Below the pieces are notes generated by a model, which did not search any database, was not told where the DNA came from, and worked only from the letters and a program-made list of their open reading frames with translations. Shown piece after piece: positions 32,978-43,197 of a DNA stretch of 64,000 nucleotides; within the stretch, counting starts at the first letter, position 1; every line of letters starts with the position of its first letter. This DNA comes from a bacterium (GTDB taxonomy: Bacteria > Planctomycetota > Planctomycetia > Pirellulales > Pirellulaceae). The stretch covers positions 1 through 64,000 of the forward strand of contig JAUIGN010000037.1 in the NCBI GenBank assembly GCA_030430075.1. The letters run 5' to 3'. The position numbers were made by a program, and so were the translations under genes.

Positions 32978-35900
32978 CTACCACTGTAGCGTTCCTGTGG
33001 GGAATTCGCCGAGCATCACGGCGATTGCCGTCTCCAACGGAAGATCCGATCGCCATTTGTCCTCGGCAAACAACCTATTGTGATCGTCCAGCACGCTGAC
33101 GTTGAGCCCGCGTCTCGGCGCCTTCCCGACCGGCACGACGCTGGGCGGCACGACGGTGAAAGGCTCGGTGGCCGGCGCGGATCGCTGTGGCGACGGTACG
33201 CTCGGACCTGGTTTCGGTATTGCCACGATATCGAGCGAGCGTTGCCAAGGGAGCGGCCCAGCGTCGGCCCAGTGCTGAGCCGTTGGCTGGGCCGGTAATG
33301 CCTCACCTTCGCGAGTTGCGATCGCGGCATTCAGAAAATTGATGATTAAGAGGACATCCCGGGGCGTCGCCTGGTTGTCGCAGTTGACGTCCAGATGGGG
33401 TGGTGGGCTGAGGCTTGCCGTAGGCGGTGCAAGCTCTGCCGGCTGGTTGATGCGCCGGTTCAACTCGTTGATCACGATCAAGACATCCAGCGGGGCCACG
33501 ATCCCGTCCCCGTTCGTATCATGGGGGAGCGTGAGGTTGTGCCATGGGCAGCTCGAAACCATGCCAGTCACCGTCGCCGTGTAGTTCGCGTCCAGCAGTG
33601 ACTCGACGCGCACCGTCACCGTCCCAACGGTCGGCCGGTCGGCCACGGCGATCAGCTCGATCACGCCCGTGGAGAGCGCGGGCAGACGAAGGCCTTCCAG
33701 CGAGCCAACCAACTCACCGGTCGGACTGACAAACTGCGCCTCAAGATCACCCTCCACTGCATCGACCGTCGCGATATATTCTTCCAAGGTATTCCCCCGG
33801 TTTTCAATCGCCAACAGGAAGGTTGCGGCTTGCGGCTGTTTCAGCCGATGGGTCTGCGGCGTGATCTCCAATCCCAGACCACGTTCGGCAACCACCGTCA
33901 CGTCGGCCGTGTCGAAGTCGCCGATCCCCGGATGTGATTGTGAACGCGCAAGGGCCACCAAGCGGTGACTGCCCGGCACGAACGTTGTCAGTTCGGAGAC
34001 TTCAATCATGACCGAGTAGGAATCGAATGGTGCCAGCGTCACCTGGTCCTCGGGCAAGTACGCGTACATCGCGACGGGACCGGCCAGCGAAAGGTCGAAT
34101 GTCTCGCTGGTCGAACCGGTGTTGAAAAGGAAGAACTCGAATGTCCCCGGTTGGTCGTCGTTCTCCAGCAGTTCGACGTCGACACCGAAGTCGACCAACC
34201 GGAAAATCCCGGTATCCGAGGCGCTGACGTTCGGCCGCGAGGAGCTTGTCGCCTGCAATTCAAATGGGTGGTCGCCAACTTCAACCCCGAACTCTGCGTA
34301 CAGGTCGAGCGTCACGTCGCGGTAATTGCCAACTCCAGGCGGCACGTCGATGAACGGCAGGAAATCGGCGAAACCGGCGGGAAAGTCGACCGATAACTCC
34401 ACGGTCTCCACGGCGCTGCCCGTGTTGGTAATTCGGGCGGTCAACGGGACTGGCGTGTCCCGCCCGCCGACGACAAGGGGCGTGACAATTTCGACATGCA
34501 CTCCGTACGACTCGGCATCGGCAAGCGGTCGTTGGGGCGGACCAATCAACGTCAGGCTGCCATGCACGATGTCGGTCTCGCCCTGATCCGCGAGCACGAC
34601 GAAGTCGATTGTGTCCAGCGGGGCAAACGGGCTGGGTTCAATCGTCAGCCCCAGGGTGCGCAGCTGGCCGGGTGCCAACTGGACCGGCGATTCCAGCGTG
34701 ACCCACTCGGCCGGCACACCAGCCAAGGCAAGGTCGTAAGCCATCGCCGTTTCGCGCGGATTGAAGACGTCCAGGAGAAACGTCGTTCCCACTCCAGGCC
34801 GAACATCGCGATGTGCCGGACGGAGGCCCAGCACGTGATATCCGGCGACCTTGGTGGCCGGCAGCGCCAGCTCGTGATTGGCAGCATCCAGCGAATACAT
34901 GACCCGTGATTCCTGCGTCACTTCGCGCAGCTCCCCGGCCTTGAGATTCGCAATGCTTGACTCCCATGAGACCACCTGCGGCTGGGCGGCGGAGAGTGGC
35001 ACGGTAAGCTGATACGTATCAAACGAATCGCCCGGAATCCGTGTGGGCGCGACCGAAAACGAATCCATGTTCGGTACCACTCCGGTACCGTTGGGAAACA
35101 TGATCTCGACGGTCGTGGAGATCGACTGAGGAATCCCCACGTCGTAGATGCTCAGTCCGGCCGGCCCCGCGGCAAAGAGCCGTCCGTCGGCATGTCGCAT
35201 CCCTTGAAACACATCGGCGGTCCGCGAGGGGGTAACGACCAGTGACGACGGGTTGGCAGCGTCGACCAGCATGAGCTCGGCCGACTCATCGACGGTCCCC
35301 AGGCGTGAGATCACAAAACGAGCGTCGCCAACTGCAACGGGTGCGCCCAGTCCCCGCGGTGACTTATCAATCGACTGGGACGACACGATCTGCGGGTTGC
35401 GTGGATTGGTAAGATCCAATGTTGTGAGCACGATGGGGCCCAGCGGAGCGAATTCAGTTGCTACCGAATGAACGGGGTCGCGGAAGCCGCCGGCACTGCC
35501 GCTGACCAGGCCGAGGTCGCCGCTGATGGCCAGTCCCGCCAGGACGACGGTTCCGGGGATCTCGAGTTCATTCACGACTTGCAGGTTGGCGGGGTCGCTG
35601 ACGTCCAGGACCAGGAGCCGCCCCACGCCGCTCTGCGTGTCGCTGCCCAGCGTCGTGGTGGTGGCAGCGAGCAGGGTGTCGTCGTCCACCGCGACCACCT
35701 GAAAGACTGGGCTGGGACCACCACTTCGCGGACAAGGTTCTTCGGCCGGATCGCCATCGGAAGCGGTGCCGAAGGTGTTGAAGAGCACGTCTGCCAACTG
35801 CGGGTTGGCGGGGTCACTGAGGTCGATGCTTAGCACGTCGCCATGTTGGTCGACAACATCAAAGGGGGAGAAGATGCCCGAACGGGTCAAGCAGAATGCG

Positions 35901-38900
35901 TTGGTGGCGAAGAACGCGCTGTCATCACCGATGACCACGTTGGCAGCCCGGTCGTAGTCGAGGTCGACGTCACCAACACGCGTCGGTCGGGCGGGATCGC
36001 TGACGTCGAAGACGACGACCTCCGTGGGAAGTTGAGGTCCTAGTACGGTGACCAGTCGGTCGCCGCGCACCTCGCAGCTCGACGCCCCTTGATCCACGTT
36101 GTCGACAACCGCCGGATTCATCGGATCGGCAATATCGACAATGTCGATGCCCTGGCTGCCGCAAACGAAGGCCCAGTTTCCCAGCACAGCGACATCGGTC
36201 GCCGCGCTGAGATCTACATGTCCCTGCAGGGCGAGTGGCGAGGGAAAGTTGGGCGTCGCTTCGAGTCGCAGCGAATGAACAAACGTACTGTCGCCCGGAG
36301 GCAGGATCTGCGGATCTACCGTCAGGCGCGCCGAGATTGGCGAGCCGACGCGAAAGTAGCCGGTCCCCGAGGATGTCGACACGGTGTCGCCCTCGAGCAA
36401 CTCGATGCGAGCCTCGATCGAATATTCACCCAGGGGAAAGTTGGTCGTGTTGATCGCGCCGAGGTAAACGTCCGCCGTACTGGCCCGGACCGAAAGCTGT
36501 GTTGTCACCGGCGAGGATTGGTGGACCGCCTGTCCGTCAGCATCCAGCACTTGAAACGAGATTTCTGCGGTGCGTTCCCGGTTCACGGCATTCAACACAC
36601 GCGTCCAGACGTGGACGTTGTCCCCGGGGTCGGTGAAGGGTGGGTCCGCATTGACGGAAACAAGATCGGCAAACTCGGCCCGCGTCAGGATCGATCCGGT
36701 TGTCGATCGCGTGATGGCGGATGCCTCGACCACGGTCACGTCCAGTTGGAATTCGAACGGCTGCAAGGCATCTACTGGCTGGATGACACGAACACGCAGG
36801 TCGTCGCCGGCAAACTGTCCTGGCATCAATGTCACTTCGGAGTGGCTCAATTCCGCCTGCACCTGGTTGGGGACCGTGGACAACGCCAACTGGTAGGTGG
36901 TCGCCGCCTGGCCCGTATTCTGCAGCGTGACCTGAAATTCGGCCGGGAGCTGCGGCCTGGCGACCTGGACGTTGGGCGACAGCGCGACGTCAAAATCGTG
37001 CAACGAGAGGTTTGCCACCGTCTCGTCAAACTGCGCCAACTGGGCGGCGAGCTCGGTGATCGCCTGCAGAACGTTCTGGGGCGTTGCCGCGGACGCGAGT
37101 TGATCACGTCGAGCGGCAATGTCACTGGCCAGGTGACGTAGAATCTCGTCCGCAGCAGCCAGCTCGACGATCGCATCGAGGGCAGCCACTGCCTGTGACT
37201 TGAAGATTGATTCCTCTGTGGCTTGAACCAGTTCGGTGACGGCGCGTGAGAGGTCGTCCAGTCGGTCCGCCAGATCAGCGTGCCCCACTTCCCGTGCCGT
37301 CGTGGCGGCTCGCGCCAGGGACTCGACGCCCGGTGCCACGACGCGGATATCCATCTCCCATTCCGCCGGTTGGGGCGTTCCGAAGTCGCCCAGCAACCTC
37401 AGGGCTTGGGTTGAGTTAAGCACGGCGTTTGCGGGGGCGGTGATCGTGATCGTCAGTCGTTTTGTCTCGCCCGGCTCGAGTTCCACGGTTGTGGGTGTGT
37501 CGAGCGACCAGTTCGACGAAAGCTCGCTGGAGAGACTCGTCTCCTGGCGCACGTTGCCATGCGATTGGACAACCAGCTCGATCGAAACCGTTTCGCCCGG
37601 GGCGATGCTAACCACGGTTGGTGCGGTCGCCAGCGTGACTCCGAAGACTTCGGGGACCGTGAGCGGAATCGTGCGTGTTTCGATCAGCACGGGGTCGGTC
37701 GTACTTGTCGCCCGGACCTGAAACGTCGCGTCGCCACCGGGAGGGCCTACGGCGGCGGTAGGTTGCAGATAGATGCCAACCGACGCGGTGCCGCCGGCCC
37801 CCATGTCAACGGTGCGTTGGCTGGCGAAGATTTTCCAACCCGCCGGCGGATCCGGAAAGGTTAACTCGAAGCGGTCCCCCGCCGGACCCAGGTTGCGCAG
37901 GTTGGCCTCGTAGGCCGTGAAAACTTGGGCTCCACCGACAGGTACAAAGAAAAGCTCGTCGGGGGTTACGTCGAGCGCGAGTCCCGGCGATGCCGGCAAG
38001 ACCTCGACCGCCGCCACGGCGTGTGCGATCAAATCCGGATCGGACTCCGCCTGCGCGGTGAGCAACAGTTGGTACTCGCCCGGCGGCGTGCCGGGCCGAG
38101 GCACGACCTGGAGCGAGCCGGTGTCGGTGAATTCGACGATCCAGCCCGGTGGTCCTTCTGCCGCGTACGTGAATTCACCCGTGTGGCTCGATTCGACGTC
38201 GATCTCGAGCAGCGTCGAACCGTTGGGGTCGACCGCCACGGTCGCCAGGTCAGGCAGCCGCAAAACAGCTCGGGCCACACCGTTCAGCGTCGTGCGGATT
38301 GGCTGCGAGCCAGCCAGCGACAAATCGACGGTCCCTGCAAACCCGGAAAGCGCCGCGCCGCTGCTGAGCGAGAGGGGACCATCGGCCAGCTGCAGTTCCC
38401 CAGCCGAGCTGCCCATTTGCACGGCGGCATCGTTCATGCTGACGGCGAGCGAGCCAGCTGCGTTGACTGCCGCCATTGTCCCTGTGCCGGTCAACGACGC
38501 CGTATCCGTGACGATGGTGTAGCGCCCCGCGGTGAGTTCCACGCCGTCCAACAACAGCCGGCCGTCCGTGACCTCCAATGCGACCTGCCCGGTCAGCGTG
38601 GCCTGGTAGGCATTCCATGCCGCGTCGACAAGTTTGTTGGCCGCCCCCGCATAGACGCTCAGCCGGCCGGAACCGTGCATCTCGAGTTGAGCACCTTGCA
38701 GGCTGACAACGCTCGTCGGATCGGCGGATGTCCAGGTCAGTTGCCCTGTCCCGAGGCTCGTCCCGTCGGTGTCAAGGACTTCCGCGATGTCGATATCCGC
38801 CGCGGTTGCCGGCAAGGCGAATCCCGTCGACGCATCCCAACGGAGAGAAACAGAACCTGCAATGGCGACATCCAGTAGATCAACTTGTCCGCTTACCGTG

Positions 38901-41900
38901 CCGGCATGACGCTGTCCTGCAGCGTGTTCGCTGATTCGGTCGTTTTCCAGGGGCGTCTCGATCAACGGCGTGGTTCCGGTCAACTGTTCCGGCACCGGCG
39001 GGTCGTTCTTGAGATCCTTGGACAACCAAAACTCGAAGTGGCGCACGAACACTTTCTTGTACTGTGGATCTAAGGTCGCTTTCCCACGAATGAGATTCTT
39101 GATGTGAAATGATGTCTTCTTCATCAGGGCCCGGCAGTGAAAGCGGTTGGGAAGCGAACTGCCGGTGGCGGCCTCCGCGGCCTTGCGGAAGTCGGTCGGT
39201 TTGTTCTTGCAGAGCGAGTAGGCCGCGTTGAGTGCAATTCCGGCCGTTCCGCCGTGCAGTAGACCCTTGGCGGACGGAGCCTGAACGAAACTCGAATAGG
39301 ACGGCGCCTTGGCGAAGTTGAAGGCGTAAATCAAGGCGAAATCTGAGATCCCTCCGTGGGTGCCGTCTTCCAGTACGCCGACAATCTCGCCCGTCAACGG
39401 GCTGAACTCGTACCAGGCGATGGTCGTTTCGCCATGCAGCTTCACGGCCTGCCGAGGCACGGTGACGACCTTTCCCGCGGAGACCGCGTCCGCGATTCGT
39501 GCCTTGGCCGCTGCCGAGATCTCCAGGAGGTCGACGACCGTGGGATTGTCCTGGTCGATGACGTACAGGTCGATTTGTTGTTCGGCAGCGGCCTGGAATA
39601 CGCCTGCCGTGCTGATGTTGTGTGCGGCTCCAACTGGGTTCGCGGTGTCCACTTCGGCCAGCAAGTCGGACTCGAAGATCGAATCTGCGAAACCGCGGAG
39701 CGACTGAAACTCCAGCCCTGCGCCGCTCGCCTGTGACGGGTACGGGATCGCCCGAATCATGTTGTGCCTCAAGTCGATTGTCGAGCGGATCAGCCCGTCG
39801 TACTCGTCAAACTCGCCGGACGTGATGATCACCCGTGGTTCGTCGAAGTAGGCACGGACGAGGGCCCGGTCCGCCAGGTAGGCTGTGTAGGCGTCCGAGG
39901 CCACCATGAAATCGATTCCCCGCGCCCAGGCAATTCCCTCGATGAGGGACCGCATCGCGGTGCCCTGCTGCGATGCATTGGCGGTATTGGCCAGAATGGC
40001 CAGTTGGTGCTGACGATCTGCGACAGAGCGGGCGAACGCGGTCGGCTCGTGCAACCCGGCCGAGACGTGGACGGTAAAGACATCCAGATCCGTCAGGGTC
40101 GGCGGCCCGTCCGGAGAGAATTCCAGCCGTGGGGATCCGCCGTTGCGCCGGACGTCGATTCCGATCCGGTCGACTAAGGTCCGCTCCCAGGATTCGCCGC
40201 CGCCGCCGGGCCTGGTCAGTTCAATCTGCAGGAACAATCCGGTCAGGACCTGGCTGCCCAGAGGGAAGCTGGTGACAACTTCCTGGTAGTCATCTCCGAA
40301 CAGGAAGTCCGGACCATCGCCCGCAGCGGGCACGTCCCCCACGTCACCGATCGTGTAGTAGGGTGAGTACGTGTTCGTGGTCGCTCGGGCAAGTTGGTTG
40401 GTGGCCGTGTTTTGAGACACGATGTGGCCGATCGAGATCGGCTTGCCCGCCAGGCCTGCAGCGGGAAACGTTCCTTCCAGGACCGTGGTGCGGTCAAGCG
40501 GCGAACCGCCGAAAATCCCTAACGCTGGAATCGCAAGTTCGCGATCCAATCTAAGCGTTACCTCGTGGCGCATGGAATCGGGAATCACGGTAGAGGTGCC
40601 CTGGAGTGGAGCGTAGGCGATGCCCCAGATTGAGTCGGGGAGGGTTGGGTCCGCGGGAACCAACGCATCGCCCGTGTCGACTTCGACCCATGTGTGGTGC
40701 CGCGATTCGGTCAGCAGGTCGGCGTCGTTGCGTGGATCCGCAAGGGGCGCTCCTGCGGCAACATAGCCGTTCGTATGTGTGACGACCGGGAACATCGAGT
40801 CGATCAGACGCTGTGACTCGACATCCGGCAGCATGCCGTGCGCGTAGCGAGCCGGGATTCCGGATGTGCGGAGCAGACCGATCATCAGGCTCGACTGGTC
40901 CATGGCGTTTCCTGCACCGCTCCACAGCGCCCCTCGCGCCCCGCGCAACGATCCCACATACGACTCGAAGCCGACGCGCCTCGTGAGAAAGTCGAAGATA
41001 CGGTCCGCCCGTTGATCAAGCCGGGCGGCGAGTGCGCGCAGGAACGGATCCGTCGTGTCAGCGTCCACGGTCGAGGCGAGCCACGCCGGGTCGATGGGGT
41101 CGGTCCGCAATTGGGCCGGTGGCAACGAGTCACCGACGACCGATGCATCGACGCGGGCTCGGGCGACGGGACCGTCATCCAACTGCAGAGGAAACGGGTC
41201 GTTCGAGCCGACCAGCACGTCGACGGTCTTCGACGACATCGGTTCCAGCGTCCCCAAGCTCCACGTCCAGCCGTGGTCGTCCGCTTGAGCAAGCGGCGAC
41301 ATCTCGAGCACTTCGAGTTCCGAGGCGAGGGACGTGCTGAGCACCACGCTATCCATGCGGCAGGGCTGAAGGTTGTAGACCGTATACCGGATTGAGAGCG
41401 TCTCCTGATCCGGTGCGAAGTTTGCCGTACTGTACTGTGACAGCGTTCGGCCAACGGCGATCGAGTCGTCCGGAGAATGTGATGCACAGAGAGGCGGGCG
41501 AACCTCGATGGGGACTGTCGAACTCAGCACATTGTTCTGCCGAATATGCTCCGGCGTGCTGCCCCATCGGTTGGTGAAGACCAGAAAATGGTAGTCGCCG
41601 AGACGTCCATCCAGATTGAAGGTGACCTGATTCGTGACGCTTCCGCCCGGCTGCAGGTCGGTGGGGTTGGTAACCCGGGCCAGCTCTGCGTCGCCCGGGT
41701 CGAAAACGCGGTCGGCGGAGAGGTAGACCACGTCGACCCAGCCCCCGGCGGCAACCTCCTCCGAGTTATTGCTGACGGTGTAGGACAGCGACGACTGGTT
41801 TCCCTGCACACTACCCGCCGGCGTTTGGATATCGGTCACCGCCAGATCGGCGACCGGCCCTGGTGGTGTCAGAAACGTGACGTAGCTGCTGTGGGTGGCG

Positions 41901-42799
41901 ATGAACTCGCCGAGGAACGCCGAAGTCGCTGCGTCGAACTTCAGGACGTTGCCCGGTACGCTGGCGTACAGATTGCCCTGGGCATCAAACGTGACGGAGA
42001 AGACGGGTGCGCCGGCCAGTGCGGATTCGGACGCCACGGCACGCAACGCCTGACCGGTGCTTGTCGAGAGGACCACCACATTGCCGATCGCCAGGTCCGG
42101 AACGTAAAGGTGGCCGTCCGGGCCAAAGGAAAAGTCGGCCGCATCATCGAGAATCCCCGGTTCGACGACAATCTCCACCGCTGATGGATCGGCGGTGTCG
42201 AATCGCAGGATACGGTCCGTAAAGGAATCCAGGATGCCGTCGGCATCCAGCACGTAGAGTGCGCCGTCGGGACCGAAGGCAAGACCGGCCGCTCGGCGCA
42301 CGCCTACGTCGTCGCCAATGATGTCCCGTAAACTACCATCGCTGCCATCGAACCGCAGGACACCGTCCGGACCGTTGGTGGCGACATACAGGTCGCCGTC
42401 AGGACCGAAGGTCATCGCACTTCCGGCTGTCAGACCCCCGTCGCCATGGTCGACAAATACGCGTCGGAAGGTACCGGCCGAGTCATATTCCAAGATCTGC
42501 TGGCCCTGGCCCGCTTGGCCACTGAACACGTAAACGTTACCGGTTGGTCCAACCGTGGGGTCGTGAGGCTGTACGAGACCACCGCTTCCGGAATCGACAA
42601 ACGGTTCGAGCAACTCGCCCGTGTCGCCAGCGAAGCGGAGGATGCGATCCGCGGCGGGATCCGCAACCAGCAGATCGGCCGCCAGCATGTGTCGCGACTC
42701 GAGGCGTTCGAGAAACAGGCCTCGCGAACGGCCGGTTCGCGGTTTCGGGCACCGACTGCGCGCGAACCTTTGTCTTGCGAATTTGGAATGACCGGACAT
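32978..42799 (-). CDS. Giant exported multidomain protein (LEPR-XLL motif, NHL-like propeller, CARDB, transglutaminase-like, dockerin)
   Basis: 3273 residues; ATG 42799 has GGGAGG about eight bases upstream. LEPR-XLL-type motif LFLERLESRHMLAAD near 28-42. About 43-315: NHL/Vgb-type propeller (FGPDGDLYVATNGPDGVLRF, FGPDGALYVLDADG). About 320-430: CARDB-type adhesion domain (VADLAVTDIQTPAGSVQGNQ). About 590-720: transglutaminase-like fold (SLMIGLLRTSGIPARYAHGM; HHTWVEVDTGDAL), but GNAMDQ stands where active enzymes have Cys. Long runs of Ig/NEW3-like beta domains follow (for example LNVGD-like NVRQETSLSSELSS, about 1700-1900), then LVIVD-type repeats (about 2200-2560: NWAFVCGSQGIDIVDIADPM). Near the C-terminus two dockerin-like Ca loops, DTNGDGIVAPLDVLIVIN (about 3090) and DVNCDNQATPRDVLLIIN (about 3136). 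A cell-surface or matrix protein is likely. Confidence 0.9.
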   Translation of the reverse strand: MSGHSKFARQRFARSRCPKPRTGRSRGLFLERLESRHMLAADLLVADPAADRILRFAGDTGELLEPFVDSGSGGLVQPHDPTVGPTGNVYVFSGQAGQGQQILEYDSAGTFRRVFVDHGDGGLTAGSAMTFGPDGDLYVATNGPDGVLRFDGSDGSLRDIIGDDVGVRRAAGLAFGPDGALYVLDADGILDSFTDRILRFDTADPSAVEIVVEPGILDDAADFSFGPDGHLYVPDLAIGNVVVLSTSTGQALRAVASESALAGAPVFSVTFDAQGNLYASVPGNVLKFDAATSAFLGEFIATHSSYVTFLTPPGPVADLAVTDIQTPAGSVQGNQSSLSYTVSNNSEEVAAGGWVDVVYLSADRVFDPGDAELARVTNPTDLQPGGSVTNQVTFNLDGRLGDYHFLVFTNRWGSTPEHIRQNNVLSSTVPIEVRPPLCASHSPDDSIAVGRTLSQYSTANFAPDQETLSIRYTVYNLQPCRMDSVVLSTSLASELEVLEMSPLAQADDHGWTWSLGTLEPMSSKTVDVLVGSNDPFPLQLDDGPVARARVDASVVGDSLPPAQLRTDPIDPAWLASTVDADTTDPFLRALAARLDQRADRIFDFLTRRVGFESYVGSLRGARGALWSGAGNAMDQSSLMIGLLRTSGIPARYAHGMLPDVESQRLIDSMFPVVTHTNGYVAAGAPLADPRNDADLLTESRHHTWVEVDTGDALVPADPTLPDSIWGIAYAPLQGTSTVIPDSMRHEVTLRLDRELAIPALGIFGGSPLDRTTVLEGTFPAAGLAGKPISIGHIVSQNTATNQLARATTNTYSPYYTIGDVGDVPAAGDGPDFLFGDDYQEVVTSFPLGSQVLTGLFLQIELTRPGGGGESWERTLVDRIGIDVRRNGGSPRLEFSPDGPPTLTDLDVFTVHVSAGLHEPTAFARSVADRQHQLAILANTANASQQGTAMRSLIEGIAWARGIDFMVASDAYTAYLADRALVRAYFDEPRVIITSGEFDEYDGLIRSTIDLRHNMIRAIPYPSQASGAGLEFQSLRGFADSIFESDLLAEVDTANPVGAAHNISTAGVFQAAAEQQIDLYVIDQDNPTVVDLLEISAAAKARIADAVSAGKVVTVPRQAVKLHGETTIAWYEFSPLTGEIVGVLEDGTHGGISDFALIYAFNFAKAPSYSSFVQAPSAKGLLHGGTAGIALNAAYSLCKNKPTDFRKAAEAATGSSLPNRFHCRALMKKTSFHIKNLIRGKATLDPQYKKVFVRHFEFWLSKDLKNDPPVPEQLTGTTPLIETPLENDRISEHAAGQRHAGTVSGQVDLLDVAIAGSVSLRWDASTGFALPATAADIDIAEVLDTDGTSLGTGQLTWTSADPTSVVSLQGAQLEMHGSGRLSVYAGAANKLVDAAWNAYQATLTGQVALEVTDGRLLLDGVELTAGRYTIVTDTASLTGTGTMAAVNAAGSLAVSMNDAAVQMGSSAGELQLADGPLSLSSGAALSGFAGTVDLSLAGSQPIRTTLNGVARAVLRLPDLATVAVDPNGSTLLEIDVESSHTGEFTYAAEGPPGWIVEFTDTGSLQVVPRPGTPPGEYQLLLTAQAESDPDLIAHAVAAVEVLPASPGLALDVTPDELFFVPVGGAQVFTAYEANLRNLGPAGDRFELTFPDPPAGWKIFASQRTVDMGAGGTASVGIYLQPTAAVGPPGGDATFQVRATSTTDPVLIETRTIPLTVPEVFGVTLATAPTVVSIAPGETVSIELVVQSHGNVRQETSLSSELSSNWSLDTPTTVELEPGETKRLTITITAPANAVLNSTQALRLLGDFGTPQPAEWEMDIRVVAPGVESLARAATTAREVGHADLADRLDDLSRAVTELVQATEESIFKSQAVAALDAIVELAAADEILRHLASDIAARRDQLASAATPQNVLQAITELAAQLAQFDETVANLSLHDFDVALSPNVQVARPQLPAEFQVTLQNTGQAATTYQLALSTVPNQVQAELSHSEVTLMPGQFAGDDLRVRVIQPVDALQPFEFQLDVTVVEASAITRSTTGSILTRAEFADLVSVNADPPFTDPGDNVHVWTRVLNAVNRERTAEISFQVLDADGQAVHQSSPVTTQLSVRASTADVYLGAINTTNFPLGEYSIEARIELLEGDTVSTSSGTGYFRVGSPISARLTVDPQILPPGDSTFVHSLRLEATPNFPSPLALQGHVDLSAATDVAVLGNWAFVCGSQGIDIVDIADPMNPAVVDNVDQGASSCEVRGDRLVTVLGPQLPTEVVVFDVSDPARPTRVGDVDLDYDRAANVVIGDDSAFFATNAFCLTRSGIFSPFDVVDQHGDVLSIDLSDPANPQLADVLFNTFGTASDGDPAEEPCPRSGGPSPVFQVVAVDDDTLLAATTTTLGSDTQSGVGRLLVLDVSDPANLQVVNELEIPGTVVLAGLAISGDLGLVSGSAGGFRDPVHSVATEFAPLGPIVLTTLDLTNPRNPQIVSSQSIDKSPRGLGAPVAVGDARFVISRLGTVDESAELMLVDAANPSSLVVTPSRTADVFQGMRHADGRLFAAGPAGLSIYDVGIPQSISTTVEIMFPNGTGVVPNMDSFSVAPTRIPGDSFDTYQLTVPLSAAQPQVVSWESSIANLKAGELREVTQESRVMYSLDAANHELALPATKVAGYHVLGLRPAHRDVRPGVGTTFLLDVFNPRETAMAYDLALAGVPAEWVTLESPVQLAPGQLRTLGLTIEPSPFAPLDTIDFVVLADQGETDIVHGSLTLIGPPQRPLADAESYGVHVEIVTPLVVGGRDTPVPLTARITNTGSAVETVELSVDFPAGFADFLPFIDVPPGVGNYRDVTLDLYAEFGVEVGDHPFELQATSSSRPNVSASDTGIFRLVDFGVDVELLENDDQPGTFEFFLFNTGSTSETFDLSLAGPVAMYAYLPEDQVTLAPFDSYSVMIEVSELTTFVPGSHRLVALARSQSHPGIGDFDTADVTVVAERGLGLEITPQTHRLKQPQAATFLLAIENRGNTLEEYIATVDAVEGDLEAQFVSPTGELVGSLEGLRLPALSTGVIELIAVADRPTVGTVTVRVESLLDANYTATVTGMVSSCPWHNLTLPHDTNGDGIVAPLDVLIVINELNRRINQPAELAPPTASLSPPPHLDVNCDNQATPRDVLLIINFLNAAIATREGEALPAQPTAQHWADAGPLPWQRSLDIVAIPKPGPSVPSPQRSAPATEPFTVVPPSVVPVGKAPRRGLNVSVLDDHNRLFAEDKWRSDLPLETAIAVMLGEFPTGTLQW

Positions 42800-43197
42800 G
42801 CGAAGCGCCTCCCGAGTTCGAATCGTGCAGTTCGTCTATTCTCTTTAGCAGCCGAGCGCCGCTTTCCTTTCAGCATTTTTCAAAAATTTTTCCGGGACGG
42901 CGTTTGGGGTGCGAACGCCGTTTCCAGAATGTTTATGGATTCGTCGGTCAGCGACGGTAGCAGCGCAGCATGCCTGTCCTACTGTCCGGTTCTACTGTCC
43001 GGTTTTCCTCTGGTCTGTTCTCCTGCTGGTCAATCGCCGGCTTGCTCACGGGTCGCTCGCCGCTGCCAGGTGTCGCTCACCGTTCACTCGGCAAACGCAA
43101 GGCAGCAACGCCGCTTGGGCGGCGCGAGCGACGACGATTGAGTGCAGCAACGTTCGTTTTCTCCGTTGCCAAGCGCTTTGCAGGTAAGGTGGTCCAG
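42800..43197. promoter_or_regulatory. Upstream region of the giant gene
   Basis: About 400 bases between the giant gene start (42799) and the end of the upstream kinase (43198), both minus strand. It has a short direct duplication TACTGTCCGGTT (42978-43003 region) and a TTTTTCAAAAATTTTT stretch near 42880 that is AT-rich against the background. The promoter of the giant gene must lie here or further upstream. Confidence 0.5.

Noticed and set aside
36089..37141. 350-residue plus-strand frame inside the giant gene
   Set aside because: Arg/Gly/Asp-rich composition without motifs, while the minus strand is continuous through 3273 codons.
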